Shown here one piece after another: positions 7,928 through 16,340 of a stretch of 64,000 bases of DNA; position 1 is the first letter of the stretch; every line of letters begins with the position of its first letter. The DNA comes from Cypionkella psychrotolerans (lineage in GTDB: Bacteria; Pseudomonadota; Alphaproteobacteria; Rhodobacterales; Rhodobacteraceae), in contig NZ_LGIC01000065.1 of NCBI RefSeq assembly GCF_001294535.1, positions 186,001 through 250,000 of the forward strand, read 5' to 3'. A program made the position numbers and the translations under genes. Under the pieces are notes generated by a model. It did no database searches. It worked only from the letters and a program-made list of their open reading frames with translations, and was not told where the DNA came from.

Positions 7928-8962
7928 ATGGCAGCGGTCAAGACCAATGCGGGGCGGTTTTTTGAGGATTACCGGGTGGGTGAGGTGATCACCCATGCGG
8001 TGCCGCGCACGGTTTCGGGCGGGGAACGCGCGCTGTATCATGCGCTGTATCCGGCGCGTCATGCGTTGTATTCCAGCGATGTGTTTGCCCAAGATTGCGG
8101 GCTGCCGTTCAGCCCTTTCGATGGTCTGGCAGCCTTTCATGTGGTGTTCGGCAAGACCGTGCCGGACGTTTCGCTGAACGCGGTGGCGAATTTGGGCTAT
8201 GGCGAGGGGCGCTGGCTGCGGCCTGTGTGGCCGGGCGATACTCTGCGGTCTGAAAGCACGGTGATCGGGGTTAAGGAAAATTCGAATGGGCAGTCGGGCG
8301 TGGTTTATGTCCGCACGGTTGGGCTGAACCAGCATGAGGAAGCGGTGCTGGAGTATGTCCGTTGGGTGATGGTGAAGAAGCGCGATTTTGGCGCGGCCGC
8401 CCCGGTGGCGGTGGTGCCGGAACTGGCTAAGGTGGTGGAGCCTTCCGCGCTGGTGATCCCGCTGGGGCTTGATTTCTCGCGCTATAATTTCGCACTGGCC
8501 GGCGAGCCGCACCGGATGCGGGATTATGCGGTGGGTGAGGTGATTGACCATGTCGATGGTGTGACCATTGAGGAAGCCGAGCATATGCTGGCGACCCGGC
8601 TGTGGCAGAACACCGCCAAGGTGCATTTTGATGCCACGCAAAGGCCGGATGGCAAGCGGTTGATTTACGGTGGGCATGTGATCTCGCTGGCGCGGGCTTT
8701 GAGCTTTAACGGTCTGGCCAATGCGCAAATGCTGGTGGCGCTGAACGCAGGCGCCCATGCCAATCCGTGCTTTGCGGGGGATACGGTGCGGGCGTGGTCG
8801 GAAGTGCTGGATATGGTCGAGACGGATGCCAAGGGCGTGGGTGCGATCCGGCTGCGGTTGGTGGCGACTCGCGGCGCTGCGGGGGCGCTACGGGCGGCGG
8901 ATGGCAAATATCTGCCCGAGGTGCTGCTCGATCTGGATGTTTGGGCGTTGATGCCGGTTTAA
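7928..8962 (+). CDS. mch: Mesaconyl-CoA hydratase (beta-methylmalyl-CoA dehydratase)
   Basis: A 344-residue protein with two hot-dog (MaoC-like) halves, the layout of mesaconyl-CoA C1-C4 hydratase, which interconverts mesaconyl-CoA and erythro-beta-methylmalyl-CoA in the ethylmalonyl-CoA pathway. Family segments include FFEDYRVGEVI.HA.PRT, HVVFGKTVPDVSLNAVANLG, GVKENSNGQSGVVYVRT, IDHVDGVTIEEAEHM, LWQNTAKVHF and YGGHVISLARALSFNGLAN. The ATG at 7928 follows GGAGGGTGAG; a GTG at 7895 in frame lies within the REP palindrome and is not the likely start. Co-location with mcl2 and, in the same window, ccr and ecm makes the assignment firm. Confidence 0.93.
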   Translation: MAAVKTNAGRFFEDYRVGEVITHAVPRTVSGGERALYHALYPARHALYSSDVFAQDCGLPFSPFDGLAAFHVVFGKTVPDVSLNAVANLGYGEGRWLRPVWPGDTLRSESTVIGVKENSNGQSGVVYVRTVGLNQHEEAVLEYVRWVMVKKRDFGAAAPVAVVPELAKVVEPSALVIPLGLDFSRYNFALAGEPHRMRDYAVGEVIDHVDGVTIEEAEHMLATRLWQNTAKVHFDATQRPDGKRLIYGGHVISLARALSFNGLANAQMLVALNAGAHANPCFAGDTVRAWSEVLDMVETDAKGVGAIRLRLVATRGAAGALRAADGKYLPEVLLDLDVWALMPV

Positions 8963-9028
8963 CATTTGCGCGCTAAGCGTTGTCTGGTTTGGCTCGCCGT
9001 GGCAGGTTGGCCGAAACTTGGGGGGATC

Positions 9029-9790
9029 ATGCGGCAATTTCTATGGCTGGCGCTTTGGGGCGCGATGGCGACGGGTGCGGCGGCCCAGACGGTGTTTCAG
9101 TTTCCCGAGGATGAGGAAGAATCCGCTTTCATTGCCAATGAGGTGATCGCGACCTTCTATCACGAGGTCGGTCACGCGATGATCGACGTGCTGCAACTGC
9201 CGGTGTTGGGCAAAGAAGAAGACGCGGCGGATCATCTGTCGGTGATCCTGATGAATGACATCTGGGAAGAAGAAGCTGCGGCGAACATCCTTGCCAGCGA
9301 CGCCACTGCCTATGCTTTGCAGTCCGATCAGCGCGAAGCGGGCGGGGAGGAGCCGTCCTATTCCGACGAGCATAGCATGGACATGCAGCGTTATTATTCC
9401 GTCGTCTGTCTGTTCTACGGTGCCAACCCCGAGGCGCGGCAGGGGATGGCTGATGAATTGGGCCTGCCAGCGGCGCGTGCCGAGCGCTGCCCTGCGGAAT
9501 GGCAGGCGGCGGCAGGGTCTTGGGATGCGGTTCTGGCGGATGCGACTCCGGGCGGGGATAATGTCGGGCTGGTGATGCAGACGGGGCAGGAAGGCCAGCC
9601 GCTTGCCGATCTGATCGCCGAGGAAGTTGTGGCCATCAATGAGCGCTATGGCCTTCCGCTGGAGGTCAGCGTGGTGGTCGCCGATTGTGGTGAGGCGAAC
9701 GCCTATTACAGCCCCAGTCAACAAACTATTACGATTTGCAACGAATATGCCCAGAACCTGCAAGCGATGTGGGAAGCCTCGCCAGATTGA
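9029..9790 (+). CDS. Secreted DUF4344 putative metallopeptidase
   Basis: A protein of 253 residues with a Sec signal peptide (MRQFLWLALWGAMATGAAAQ, cleavage near residue 20). The zinc motif HEVGH (in FYHEVGHAMIDVLQLP, about residues 48-52) is typical of the DUF4344 putative metallopeptidases, as are a distal EEEAAANILASD segment with candidate third ligands and the C-terminal YSPSQQTITICNEY. It should act in the periplasm; substrates are unknown. The ATG at 9029 follows GGGGGG; an earlier in-frame start would place the signal peptide internally. A hairpin follows the stop. Confidence 0.8.
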   Translation: MRQFLWLALWGAMATGAAAQTVFQFPEDEEESAFIANEVIATFYHEVGHAMIDVLQLPVLGKEEDAADHLSVILMNDIWEEEAAANILASDATAYALQSDQREAGGEEPSYSDEHSMDMQRYYSVVCLFYGANPEARQGMADELGLPAARAERCPAEWQAAAGSWDAVLADATPGGDNVGLVMQTGQEGQPLADLIAEEVVAINERYGLPLEVSVVVADCGEANAYYSPSQQTITICNEYAQNLQAMWEASPD

Positions 9791-9795
9791 TGGAT

Positions 9796-9830
9796 TTTGT
9801 GATCACGCGATTTTTCCATGTGATCACAAA
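9796..9830. terminator. Perfect 11-bp inverted repeat after the metallopeptidase gene
   Basis: TTTGTGATCAC (9796-9806) and GTGATCACAAA (9820-9830) flank a 13-base loop that includes TTTTT. It lies six bases after the stop and 180 bases before sdhC. It could act as a terminator, though there is no T-run after the stem, or as a protein-binding palindrome (TGATCA arms). The rest of the spacer up to 10010 presumably holds the sdh promoter; no -35/-10 pair was convincing. Confidence 0.45.
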
Positions 9831-10010
9831 GGCGAAAAACTGTGGCTGATAGCGAAAACATTGTGCAGTTGCGGCGTGGTTTGGGGTGACATGCGTGATA
9901 TAAGCGCTATTGAGGAATAAAGCCGCGCAGTCGTCAGGCGATATCTTGGCGGGGCGTGCGTTGGATCAGACCCGGATCAAGAGGCCCGGACCAAGAGGAG
10001 GGGACAAGTT

Positions 10011-10394
10011 ATGGCCGAAGTGAAGCGTGTAGAGCGCCCCCTGTCGCCACATTTGCAAATCTATCGCCCGCAACTGACCTCGATCACCTCGATCCTGACC
10101 CGGATCACCGGCAACGGGCTGATTGTCGGCGTGATGCTGGCGGTGTGGTGGTTGTTTGCGGCGGCGGTGTCGCCCGAATATTTCGCGGTGGCCAATGCGG
10201 TGGCGACAAGCTGGTTCGGCGATCTGGTGTTCACCTGTTCGGCCTGGGCGGTGTGGTATCACTATCTGTCGGGGCTGCGGCATCTCTATTTCGATGCGGG
10301 CCATGGGCTGGAGATTGCCACTGCCGAAAAGCTGGGCTGGGGCATCATCGCGGGGTCGTTCCTGTTCACCGCACTCACCATTCTGATCGTGTAA
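10011..10394 (+). CDS. sdhC: Succinate dehydrogenase cytochrome b556 subunit
   Basis: A 127-residue membrane anchor of complex II with three transmembrane helices. The SdhC signature RPLSPHLQIYRPQLTSITSI is near the N-terminus, and SGLRHLYFDAGHGLE carries the heme b ligand His and a quinone-site neighbour. It inserts in the inner membrane, binds heme b with SdhD and passes electrons from SdhB to ubiquinone. First gene of the sdh operon; GAGGGG before the ATG serves as ribosome binding site. sdhD follows after ten bases. Confidence 0.94.
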   Translation: MAEVKRVERPLSPHLQIYRPQLTSITSILTRITGNGLIVGVMLAVWWLFAAAVSPEYFAVANAVATSWFGDLVFTCSAWAVWYHYLSGLRHLYFDAGHGLEIATAEKLGWGIIAGSFLFTALTILIV

Positions 10395-10404
10395 GGGGCT
10401 GAAT

Positions 10405-10776
10405 ATGCGTTATCTTACCGCGCGCAAACGGGCTGTGGGCAAGGGTGCCTCGCACACTGGCACGGCGCATCACTGGTCGATGACTTTGTCGGCTGTGGCG
10501 CTGGCCTTCATGGTGCCGACTTGGGTTTACATCGTCGGCCACGCTTTGGGACAGGATTATGAGGCGGTACGGGCGACCTTTGCGCGCCCCTTCCCCTCAA
10601 TCCTGACCGCCTTGGTGCTGGTGATCGGGATGCGGCATTTCGCGATGGGGGCCACGATGATGATCGAAGATTACGCGCAGGGCACCACGCGCAAGATGCT
10701 GATCATGTTTGTGATCTCGCTTTCCACCGTGATTGCGGCGACGGGGCTGTATGCGCTTGTTCGCATTGCACTTTAA
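10405..10776 (+). CDS. sdhD: Succinate dehydrogenase membrane anchor subunit
   Basis: A 123-residue protein with three transmembrane segments, matching SdhD of alphaproteobacteria: MRYLTARKRAVGKGASHTGT at the start, HHWSMTLSAVALAFMVPTW around helix 1 and IGMRHFAMGATMMIEDY around helix 2, with the His used for heme/quinone contact. Partner of SdhC in anchoring the catalytic SdhAB dimer. Short intergenic gaps (10 bases before, 9 after) indicate one transcript with sdhC and sdhA. Confidence 0.93.
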   Translation: MRYLTARKRAVGKGASHTGTAHHWSMTLSAVALAFMVPTWVYIVGHALGQDYEAVRATFARPFPSILTALVLVIGMRHFAMGATMMIEDYAQGTTRKMLIMFVISLSTVIAATGLYALVRIAL

Positions 10777-10785
10777 GGGGCTGAT

Positions 10786-12588
10786 ATGACTGCTTATCCG
10801 TATGAAGTGCACGACTATGATGTGGTCGTGGTGGGTGCTGGCGGCGCTGGGTTGCGCGCGACCTTGGGCATGGCGGAGCAGGGTCTGCGCACGGCTTGCG
10901 TGACCAAAGTGTTCCCGACGCGGTCGCATACTGTCGCGGCGCAGGGCGGCATTGCTGCCTCGCTTGGCAACATGGGGCCGGATTCTTGGCAGTGGCATAT
11001 GTATGACACGGTGAAGGGCTCGGATTGGCTGGGCGACACCGACGCGATGGAATATCTGGCGCGCGAGGCCCCGAAGGCGGTCTATGAGCTGGAGCATTAC
11101 GGCGTGCCGTTTTCGCGCACCGAAGAGGGCAAGATCTATCAGCGCCCGTTTGGCGGCCATACCACCGAATATGGCGAAGGCCCGCCAGTGCAGCGGACTT
11201 GTGCTGCGGCTGACCGCACCGGCCATGCGATTTTGCATACTCTGTATGGGCAGAGCCTGAAGAATAATGCCGAGTTCTTTATCGAATACTTCGCGATTGA
11301 CCTGATCATGACCGATGGCCGCTGCACCGGTGTGGTGGCGTGGAAGCTCGACGATGGCACGATCCATGTGTTCAACGCCAAGATGACCGTGCTGGCGACA
11401 GGCGGTTACGGGCGAGCCTATTTCAGCGCGACTTCGGCGCATACTTGCACCGGCGATGGTGGTGGTATGGTGGCCCGCGCTGGGCTGCCGTTGCAGGATA
11501 TGGAGTTTGTGCAGTTTCACCCAACCGGGATTTACGGCTCGGGCTGTTTGATCACTGAAGGCGCGCGGGGGGAAGGTGGATACCTGACCAACTCCAACGG
11601 GGAGCGGTTTATGGAGCGGTATGCGCCGCACTATAAGGACCTCGCGCCACGGGATTATGTGTCGCGCTGCATGACGATTGAAATTCGTGAGGGGCGTGGC
11701 GTGGGGCCGAACAAGGACCACATCCATTTGCACCTGAACCACCTGCCGCCGGAAACTCTGGCGCTGCGCTTGCCGGGGATTTCGGAAAGTGCGCGGATAT
11801 TTGCGGGGGTTGATCTGCACAAAGAGCCGATCCCGGTGCTGCCGACGGTGCATTACAACATGGGCGGGATTCCAACCAACTACTTCGGCGAGGTGCTGAA
11901 CCCGACGCATGCGAACCCCGATGCCACCGTGCCGGGGCTGATGGCGGTGGGCGAGGCGGGCTGTGCTTCGGTACATGGTGCGAACCGTTTGGGGTCCAAT
12001 AGCCTGATTGATTTGGTGGTTTTTGGCCGGGCGGCGGCGATCCGGGCGGGGGAAATTGTGAACCCGAAGGAGCGGGCTGCGGATGTGAACCGGGCGGAAG
12101 TCGATAAGGCTTTGGGGCGGTTTGATGCGACGCGGCAAGCCAATGGCGCGATCCCGACCGCCGATCTGCGGCTGGAGATGCAAAAGACCATGCAGGCCGA
12201 TGCGGCGGTGTTCCGCACCGACAAGACCCTTGGCGAAGGTGTCACCAAGATGACCGCGATTGCAGGCAAGATGGGTGACATCAAGGTGACGGATCGGTCC
12301 TTGGTATGGAACTCGGATCTGATGGAAACGCTGGAACTTCAGAACCTTATGCCGAACGCGCTGGCGACGATTGTGGGCGCTCATGCCCGCACCGAAAGCC
12401 GGGGTGCGCATGCGCATGAAGATTACGCCACGCGCAATGACGCCGATTGGCGCAAGCACACGCTGGCTTGGGTTGACGGAAATTCGGTCAAGCTGGACTA
12501 TCGCCCGGTGCATACAGCACCCCTGACCTCGGAAGCCGATGGCGGGATTTCACTGAAGAAGATCGCACCGGCTGAAAGGAAGTTCTGA
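10786..12588 (+). CDS. sdhA: Succinate dehydrogenase flavoprotein subunit
   Basis: A 600-residue flavoprotein that oxidises succinate to fumarate. FAD-binding [10 protein letters not shown] lies near residues 18-27; SHTVAAQGG contains the His that carries covalent [12 protein letters not shown], the catalytic RGEGGYL region, [10 protein letters not shown] and [12 protein letters not shown] are all present, and the C-terminal [10 protein letters not shown] motif is intact. Full family length. The stop shares a base with the start of the next gene (TGATG), so a lipoprotein gene is translationally coupled to it. Confidence 0.97.
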   Translation: MTAYPYEVHDYDVVVVGAGGAGLRATLGMAEQGLRTACVTKVFPTRSHTVAAQGGIAASLGNMGPDSWQWHMYDTVKGSDWLGDTDAMEYLAREAPKAVYELEHYGVPFSRTEEGKIYQRPFGGHTTEYGEGPPVQRTCAAADRTGHAILHTLYGQSLKNNAEFFIEYFAIDLIMTDGRCTGVVAWKLDDGTIHVFNAKMTVLATGGYGRAYFSATSAHTCTGDGGGMVARAGLPLQDMEFVQFHPTGIYGSGCLITEGARGEGGYLTNSNGERFMERYAPHYKDLAPRDYVSRCMTIEIREGRGVGPNKDHIHLHLNHLPPETLALRLPGISESARIFAGVDLHKEPIPVLPTVHYNMGGIPTNYFGEVLNPTHANPDATVPGLMAVGEAGCASVHGANRLGSNSLIDLVVFGRAAAIRAGEIVNPKERAADVNRAEVDKALGRFDATRQANGAIPTADLRLEMQKTMQADAAVFRTDKTLGEGVTKMTAIAGKMGDIKVTDRSLVWNSDLMETLELQNLMPNALATIVGAHARTESRGAHAHEDYATRNDADWRKHTLAWVDGNSVKLDYRPVHTAPLTSEADGGISLKKIAPAERKF

Positions 12589-12992
12589 TGCGTGGCGTCG
12601 CCCTGCTGCTGCTGGCTTTGACGGCCTGCGTCGACAGTGGCGCGGCCTCGCAACCTTCGGTGACGGTGGTTGAGCAATGCAGCGCTGAGTCAGGATTTAC
12701 CGCGCGGGCGGCGGCGGCGCATGCATCCGGGGTGCAGGGCGACATTCCCGGCACGCCCAAGGAACTGGCGGCGATCAATGCTTGCGTGAAAGCGAAAGCC
12801 TCGATGGCTCCAAGTATGGCGGGCCGAAGGACGGTCGTGGAAACCCAAGGTAGCAGCGGCACGATGACCGTTGAAACCTACACCTCGGGCGCATCTGCGC
12901 CGAAACCTGCGGCCCCGCCTGCGCGGCCGGTCCGCCAAGCCTGCCGCAATACGTTTACCGGAGGAGATGGCTATGCCTGTTTGCCGATTTAG
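12588..12992 (+). CDS. Small predicted lipoprotein within the sdh operon (1)
   Basis: A 134-residue protein with a short signal peptide ending in a lipobox ([14 protein letters not shown], Cys14), so probably a lipid-anchored periplasmic protein. The rest is low in hydrophobics, with an Ala/Pro-rich stretch (KPAAPPARPVRQAC) and Cys residues that might form a disulphide. No known domain is recognised. It starts on the sdhA stop and overlaps the next gene by 20 bases in another frame. Its place between sdhA and sdhB implies co-expression with complex II, but a role in assembly is only a suggestion. Confidence 0.65.
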   Translation: MRGVALLLLALTACVDSGAASQPSVTVVEQCSAESGFTARAAAAHASGVQGDIPGTPKELAAINACVKAKASMAPSMAGRRTVVETQGSSGTMTVETYTSGASAPKPAAPPARPVRQACRNTFTGGDGYACLPI

Positions 12993-13305
12993 GGCGCTGA
13001 GCGCGCTGGTAGCGTTTGGCCTGCTTGCCGCTTGTGATCCGCAGGTTCTCGCGGATAAAGCGATGCGGCGGACGGCGGAAACCGTGGTGCGTCCGGTTTT
13101 GGCGCGCGAACTGCCAGGCAATGTCGCCGAGGCTGCGACGCAATGCGTGCTGGATGCGGCAGGGTCTGATGAAATCCGGGCCTTGGCGCGGGATGTCGGC
13201 GTTGAGGCGGGCACGTTGACGGTGCAGAATATCCGCAACCTTGCCACAAGGCCCAGTGCCACGGCCTGCTTTGCACGCAATGGCGTGCCGCCGTTGAAAG
13301 GGTAG
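12973..13305 (+). CDS. Small predicted lipoprotein within the sdh operon (2)
   Basis: A 110-residue protein beginning MPVCRFRALSALVAFGLLAAC, with lipobox LLAAC (Cys21), hence a predicted lipoprotein. The mature part (DPQVLADKAMRRTAETVV..., about 90 residues) looks helical with two further Cys. The ATG at 12973 lies six bases after GGAGGAG; an ATG at 12967 is too close to that site. It overlaps the preceding gene and precedes the third lipoprotein gene by three bases. No family recognised. Confidence 0.65.
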   Translation: MPVCRFRALSALVAFGLLAACDPQVLADKAMRRTAETVVRPVLARELPGNVAEAATQCVLDAAGSDEIRALARDVGVEAGTLTVQNIRNLATRPSATACFARNGVPPLKG

Positions 13306-13308
13306 CCG

Positions 13309-13605
13309 ATGCGTCCAACCCTTGCCTTGCTTGCGTTGTTGCCGCTGATCGCCTGTGGGCCGATCCCGCGCGCGCAGGCCGAGCGCGAGTGCTTTGAGCG
13401 CGCCCGTCTGGCCGAGCATCCACGCGGCGAGGTTGGGGTTGGCATCGGCTCGAACGGGCGTAAAACCACGTTTGGCGAGATCACCTTCAGCTCGGATTAT
13501 CTTCAGGGCAAAGACCCTGACCAAGTTTACCAAAATTGCGTCTATCACCGCTCGGGTGAGATGCCGACGCGTCCCTATAGCAGCATTCCCGCCAAGCGAT
13601 ACTGA
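13309..13605 (+). CDS. Small predicted lipoprotein within the sdh operon (3)
   Basis: A 98-residue protein with signal peptide and lipobox (MRPTLALLALLPLIAC, Cys16). The mature part contains RAQAERECFERARLAEHPRG, a Gly-rich VGVGIGSNG and a short beta-rich region ending YQNCVYHRSG, giving two Cys that could pair. Similar small lipoproteins without known function occur near sdh genes in related bacteria, to my recollection. It is followed after 27 bases by sdhB, so the three-gene insert is fully within the operon. Confidence 0.65.
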   Translation: MRPTLALLALLPLIACGPIPRAQAERECFERARLAEHPRGEVGVGIGSNGRKTTFGEITFSSDYLQGKDPDQVYQNCVYHRSGEMPTRPYSSIPAKRY

Positions 13606-13632
13606 CGCGGAAAAGAACAAAAGGTCTGAGAC

Positions 13633-14409
13633 ATGGTTCAGTTCACCCTGCCGAAAAACTCGAAAATCCGCACTGGCAAGACCTGGCCGAAGCCTGCGGG
13701 CGCGAATGTGCGCAAGTTCCAGATTTACCGCTGGACCCCGGATGACGGCGAAAACCCACGGGTGGACACCTATTTCGTTGATATGGACAGCTGCGGCCCG
13801 ATGATTTTGGACGCGCTGATCAAGATCAAGAATGAGATCGACCCGACGCTGACCTTCCGCCGCTCTTGCCGGGAAGGGATTTGTGGATCCTGTGCGATGA
13901 ACATCGACGGCATCAACACCCTGGCCTGTATCTACGGTTTGGATGAGGTGAAGGGCGATGTGAAAATCTATCCGCTGCCGCATATGCCGGTGGTGAAGGA
14001 TTTGATCCCCGACCTCACGCATTTCTACGCCCAGCACGCCAGCATCATGCCGTGGTTGGAGACCAAGACCAACAAGCCTGCGAAAGAATGGCGGCAGTCG
14101 ATTGAGGATCGCTCCAAACTCGATGGGCTGTATGAATGCGTGATGTGCGCCTGTTGTAGCACGTCTTGCCCGTCATACTGGTGGAATGGCGATAAATACC
14201 TGGGGCCAGCGGCTTTGCTGCACGCTTACCGCTGGATCATCGACAGCCGGGATGAGGCGACGGGTGCGCGGCTTGATGATCTGGAAGACCCGTTCAAGCT
14301 CTATCGCTGCCATACCATTATGAACTGCACCAAGACCTGCCCGAAGGGGCTGAACCCGGCTAAAGCGATTGCCGAGATCAAGAAGATGATGGTCGAGCGG
14401 GTGGTGTAA
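13633..14409 (+). CDS. sdhB: Succinate dehydrogenase iron-sulfur subunit
   Basis: A 258-residue subunit carrying the three Fe-S clusters of complex II. The [2Fe-2S] ligands are in [17 protein letters not shown] with a further Cys in NTLAC; the [4Fe-4S] and [3Fe-4S] ligands are in [16 protein letters not shown] and [17 protein letters not shown]. It passes electrons from SdhA to the quinone site in SdhCD. Full length. The operon ends here: a strong terminator starts about 30 bases after the stop. Confidence 0.97.
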   Translation: MVQFTLPKNSKIRTGKTWPKPAGANVRKFQIYRWTPDDGENPRVDTYFVDMDSCGPMILDALIKIKNEIDPTLTFRRSCREGICGSCAMNIDGINTLACIYGLDEVKGDVKIYPLPHMPVVKDLIPDLTHFYAQHASIMPWLETKTNKPAKEWRQSIEDRSKLDGLYECVMCACCSTSCPSYWWNGDKYLGPAALLHAYRWIIDSRDEATGARLDDLEDPFKLYRCHTIMNCTKTCPKGLNPAKAIAEIKKMMVERVV

Positions 14410-14435
14410 CGGCTTTGTCAGCGCTTGAAAATTAC

Positions 14436-14465
14436 AAAAGGCGTGCCCGGATGGCACGCCTTTTT
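14436..14465 (+). terminator. Rho-independent terminator of the sdh operon
   Basis: GGCGTGCC (14440-14447), loop CGGAT and GGCACGCC (14453-14460), followed by TTTTT and preceded by AAAA. A textbook intrinsic terminator 30 bases after sdhB. The downstream reading frame runs through it. Confidence 0.85.
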
Positions 14466-15002
14466 GCGATGGTGCTGGCCTGCGGTTTGGGCCTGATCAT
14501 TGGCCTGCCGCTGCTGCGCGAACTCGCGCGCGCCTTCCCCTGCATCTGGACGCCGGGGCAGTGCCACGACACGGGGGCCTATGCGCAGGATTTCTTCGCG
14601 GATCTGACGCCGATTGCGGCGCCCTTGGCCAGCCGACGGTTCTCGGAAGGCGTGGTGCAGAGCAATCTGAACGGCTTTGATTGCACCTATGCCATCGTGG
14701 CGCTGGATCAGCGCGCGCCCGTCATTCCGCCCGCGCGACGCAAGACTGGCACGCCAGATATGGATTGGGGCGGTGGTTGGCGGGCGGTGACGGTGCTGAC
14801 TGAAAAAGAGAATCAAGACCTGCGCAGTTTGCTGGCTGTTTGTGGCGGCTATTGGCCAGTTGCACTGCAAAAGCAACTGGCCGAGGCGCTGGCGAACCGT
14901 CGGATGCTGATCTCGGGACGGGCCCCCTATCGGCAGGTTAATCTTTACCTGCCACCCGAAGCTGGGGTGGGCTTGGCGGCGCGGATTCGCTTTGGCGACT
15001 AG
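14451..15002 (+). CDS. Hypothetical protein with one N-terminal membrane segment
   Basis: About 183 residues, not recognised. A hydrophobic helix (MVLACGLGLIIGLPLL) near the N-terminus suggests membrane anchoring with the rest in the periplasm, which contains several Cys (FPCIWTPGQCHD, NGFDCTYA, LLAVCGGYW). The start is uncertain: the ATG at 14451 lies in the loop of the sdh terminator, an ATG at 14469 follows it, and a TTG at 14415 precedes it; none has a clear ribosome binding site. If transcription stops at the terminator, the gene needs a separate promoter or relies on readthrough. Confidence 0.5.
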   Translation: MARLFAMVLACGLGLIIGLPLLRELARAFPCIWTPGQCHDTGAYAQDFFADLTPIAAPLASRRFSEGVVQSNLNGFDCTYAIVALDQRAPVIPPARRKTGTPDMDWGGGWRAVTVLTEKENQDLRSLLAVCGGYWPVALQKQLAEALANRRMLISGRAPYRQVNLYLPPEAGVGLAARIRFGD

Positions 15003-15008
15003 GCAGGT

Positions 15009-15497
15009 TTAACTGTCAGTCAGCGCCAGCAAAGCCGCTTGGGTTTCCGGCGAAAAGCTTTCAAGCCCTTCGGTCAGATCGTGCAGATCATCGACAATCT
15101 GGGCAATCTCGGCGCGCTCGGCGGCGGTGAACTCCGGCCCAGTTTTGGTCACGCCCGCGATGGTGCGCGAGGTTTGCGGCCCCACCGCATAGGTACAGCC
15201 GTTGTGCAGCCCATGCGCCAGCGCGTCACGGATGACGCCTTGCGGGTCTTGATCGGCGAGGTCCGCCCAGTTGACAGCACCTGTATGCGTCAGCCCCCAA
15301 TGCACGACCGGGTCGCTGAGCATGAACCCGCGCTCGCTGTAGTGCTCAATCCACGCCTGATCATAGGTTCTGTACAAGATCGAAGGGCGCGTGTAGCGGA
15401 TGTGGATCGCCAGAGCAAAGCCACTGTCGCAGAGCGCCCGCAGCCGGGCTAAGCGTTCTGCAACTGCAGCCACTTTCGTCATATCCTTCACGATCAC
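15009..15497 (-). CDS. LuxR-type autoinducer-binding domain protein without DNA-binding domain
   Basis: A 162-residue cytosolic protein that is only an autoinducer-binding (PF03472-type) domain. The pocket residues that define acyl-homoserine-lactone receptors are all present: W and Y in AWIEHY, D and P in LSDPVVHW, W in GAVNWADL and G in AHGLHNGCTYAVG. After the domain (about residue 150) the protein ends; no helix-turn-helix follows and the 3' sequence shows no decayed one. It lies divergently, 102 bases from luxR. By analogy with TrlR, a TraR lacking its DNA-binding part that blocks TraR as a heterodimer, it may titrate signal or receptor; this is inference. The GTG at 15497 and an ATG at 15482 are both possible starts. 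Confidence 0.75.
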   Translation of the reverse strand: MIVKDMTKVAAVAERLARLRALCDSGFALAIHIRYTRPSILYRTYDQAWIEHYSERGFMLSDPVVHWGLTHTGAVNWADLADQDPQGVIRDALAHGLHNGCTYAVGPQTSRTIAGVTKTGPEFTAAERAEIAQIVDDLHDLTEGLESFSPETQAALLALTDS

Positions 15498-15599
15498 TCA
15501 CCCTTTGGATGCTAGAGGTTGCGAATTACACTTTATCCGGGCAATATCTACGAGACGAGGCTATGACGTGGTAGAGCCCTCGGCAACTGTTTTGAGCAT

Positions 15600-16211
15600 A
15601 TGACACTTCTGCAGGCGATGAAAAATCAGATCGAACATATAGCCCCGGCGGGTTCTTATGTCGCTTTGCGGGTTGGGTTCTCATTTCCTGAGGAGGAGAT
15701 GAACAATCTGCCTGACATATGGGTGGAGTTTTACACAACCCATGGCTTAGTTGTGCAGGATCCGGCGATGCGCTGGGTGTATGGCAATGTCGGTGGCATC
15801 CGGTTCTCGGAAATGGCCGCGACCGATCCGCATCAGGTGCGCGCCCATGCCGCGGTGTTCGGCTTGGGTCATGGCGCTGCGGTGTCGGTGATGACGCCAC
15901 GGGACAAGGGCCGACGCAGCTACGGGCTGTTTTTCCGCGATGACCGCGACTTTGAAGATGCCGAGATGGAGGGGCTGCTGCGAATCATGCAGCAGCTGCA
16001 TGCAGGCCCGGAGGATGAGAAAAGCCTCACAAATGCCGAGGTTGAGGCGCTGAAACTACAATCTGAGGGCTTGCGGCTGAAACAAATTGCCGCGCGGCTT
16101 GGAATTTCGGAAAGTGCTGTGAAAGCCCGGCTTAACAACGTCAAGCGTAAATTGGGCGCGCGGACACAATCCCAAGCGGCTTCGATCGCTGCTGCGCGGC
16201 GGATTCTTTAA
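15600..16211 (+). CDS. LuxR-family quorum-sensing transcriptional regulator
   Basis: A 203-residue regulator with an N-terminal autoinducer-binding domain (about 1-135) and a C-terminal GerE helix-turn-helix (LTNAEVEALKL...ISESAVKARLNNVKRKLG, about 140-200). Of the six usual signal-pocket residues, W and Y (IWVEFY), D-P (VQDPAMRW) and G (FGLGHGAAV) are kept, but the second Trp is Phe (GGIRFSEM), so ligand preference may be altered. It is slightly shorter than typical LuxR proteins (about 235). It lies 129 bases before luxI and very likely acts at the two dyads there. The neighbouring domain-only gene is divergent. Confidence 0.88.
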   Translation: MTLLQAMKNQIEHIAPAGSYVALRVGFSFPEEEMNNLPDIWVEFYTTHGLVVQDPAMRWVYGNVGGIRFSEMAATDPHQVRAHAAVFGLGHGAAVSVMTPRDKGRRSYGLFFRDDRDFEDAEMEGLLRIMQQLHAGPEDEKSLTNAEVEALKLQSEGLRLKQIAARLGISESAVKARLNNVKRKLGARTQSQAASIAAARRIL

Positions 16212-16244
16212 GCGCCGCTGATAATCCAGCAAATTTTAACTATT

Positions 16245-16280
16245 GCGACAGTCGCGCTAAATTTGCGGACTGTCGGCAAA
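16245..16280 (+). promoter_or_regulatory. Tandem GACnGTC dyads (candidate lux boxes) before luxI
   Basis: Two dyads share the core GACnGTC: GCGACAGTCGC centred on 16250, and TTTGCGGACTGTCGGCAAA centred on 16271 (symmetric apart from two bases and the centre). Centres are 21 bp apart, two helix turns, so two dimers would sit on the same DNA face. The second dyad is 60 bases before the luxI start, suitable for an activator site at the -35 region. Confidence 0.55.
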
Positions 16281-16340
16281 TACAACTTCCGGGGTATTGT
16301 CGCTGTATCAGAAACGATTCAGCATGTTTAGGAGTATCCT

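Noticed and set aside
9796-9830. CRP or FNR binding site
   Set aside because: Arms contain TGTGATCAC but the half-site spacing does not match TGTGA-N6-TCACA or TTGAT-N4-ATCAA.
10597-12513. 638-residue open frame on the minus strand opposite sdhD/sdhA
   Set aside because: Antisense to sdhA; composition is Arg/His-rich without domain logic. A by-product of codon bias.
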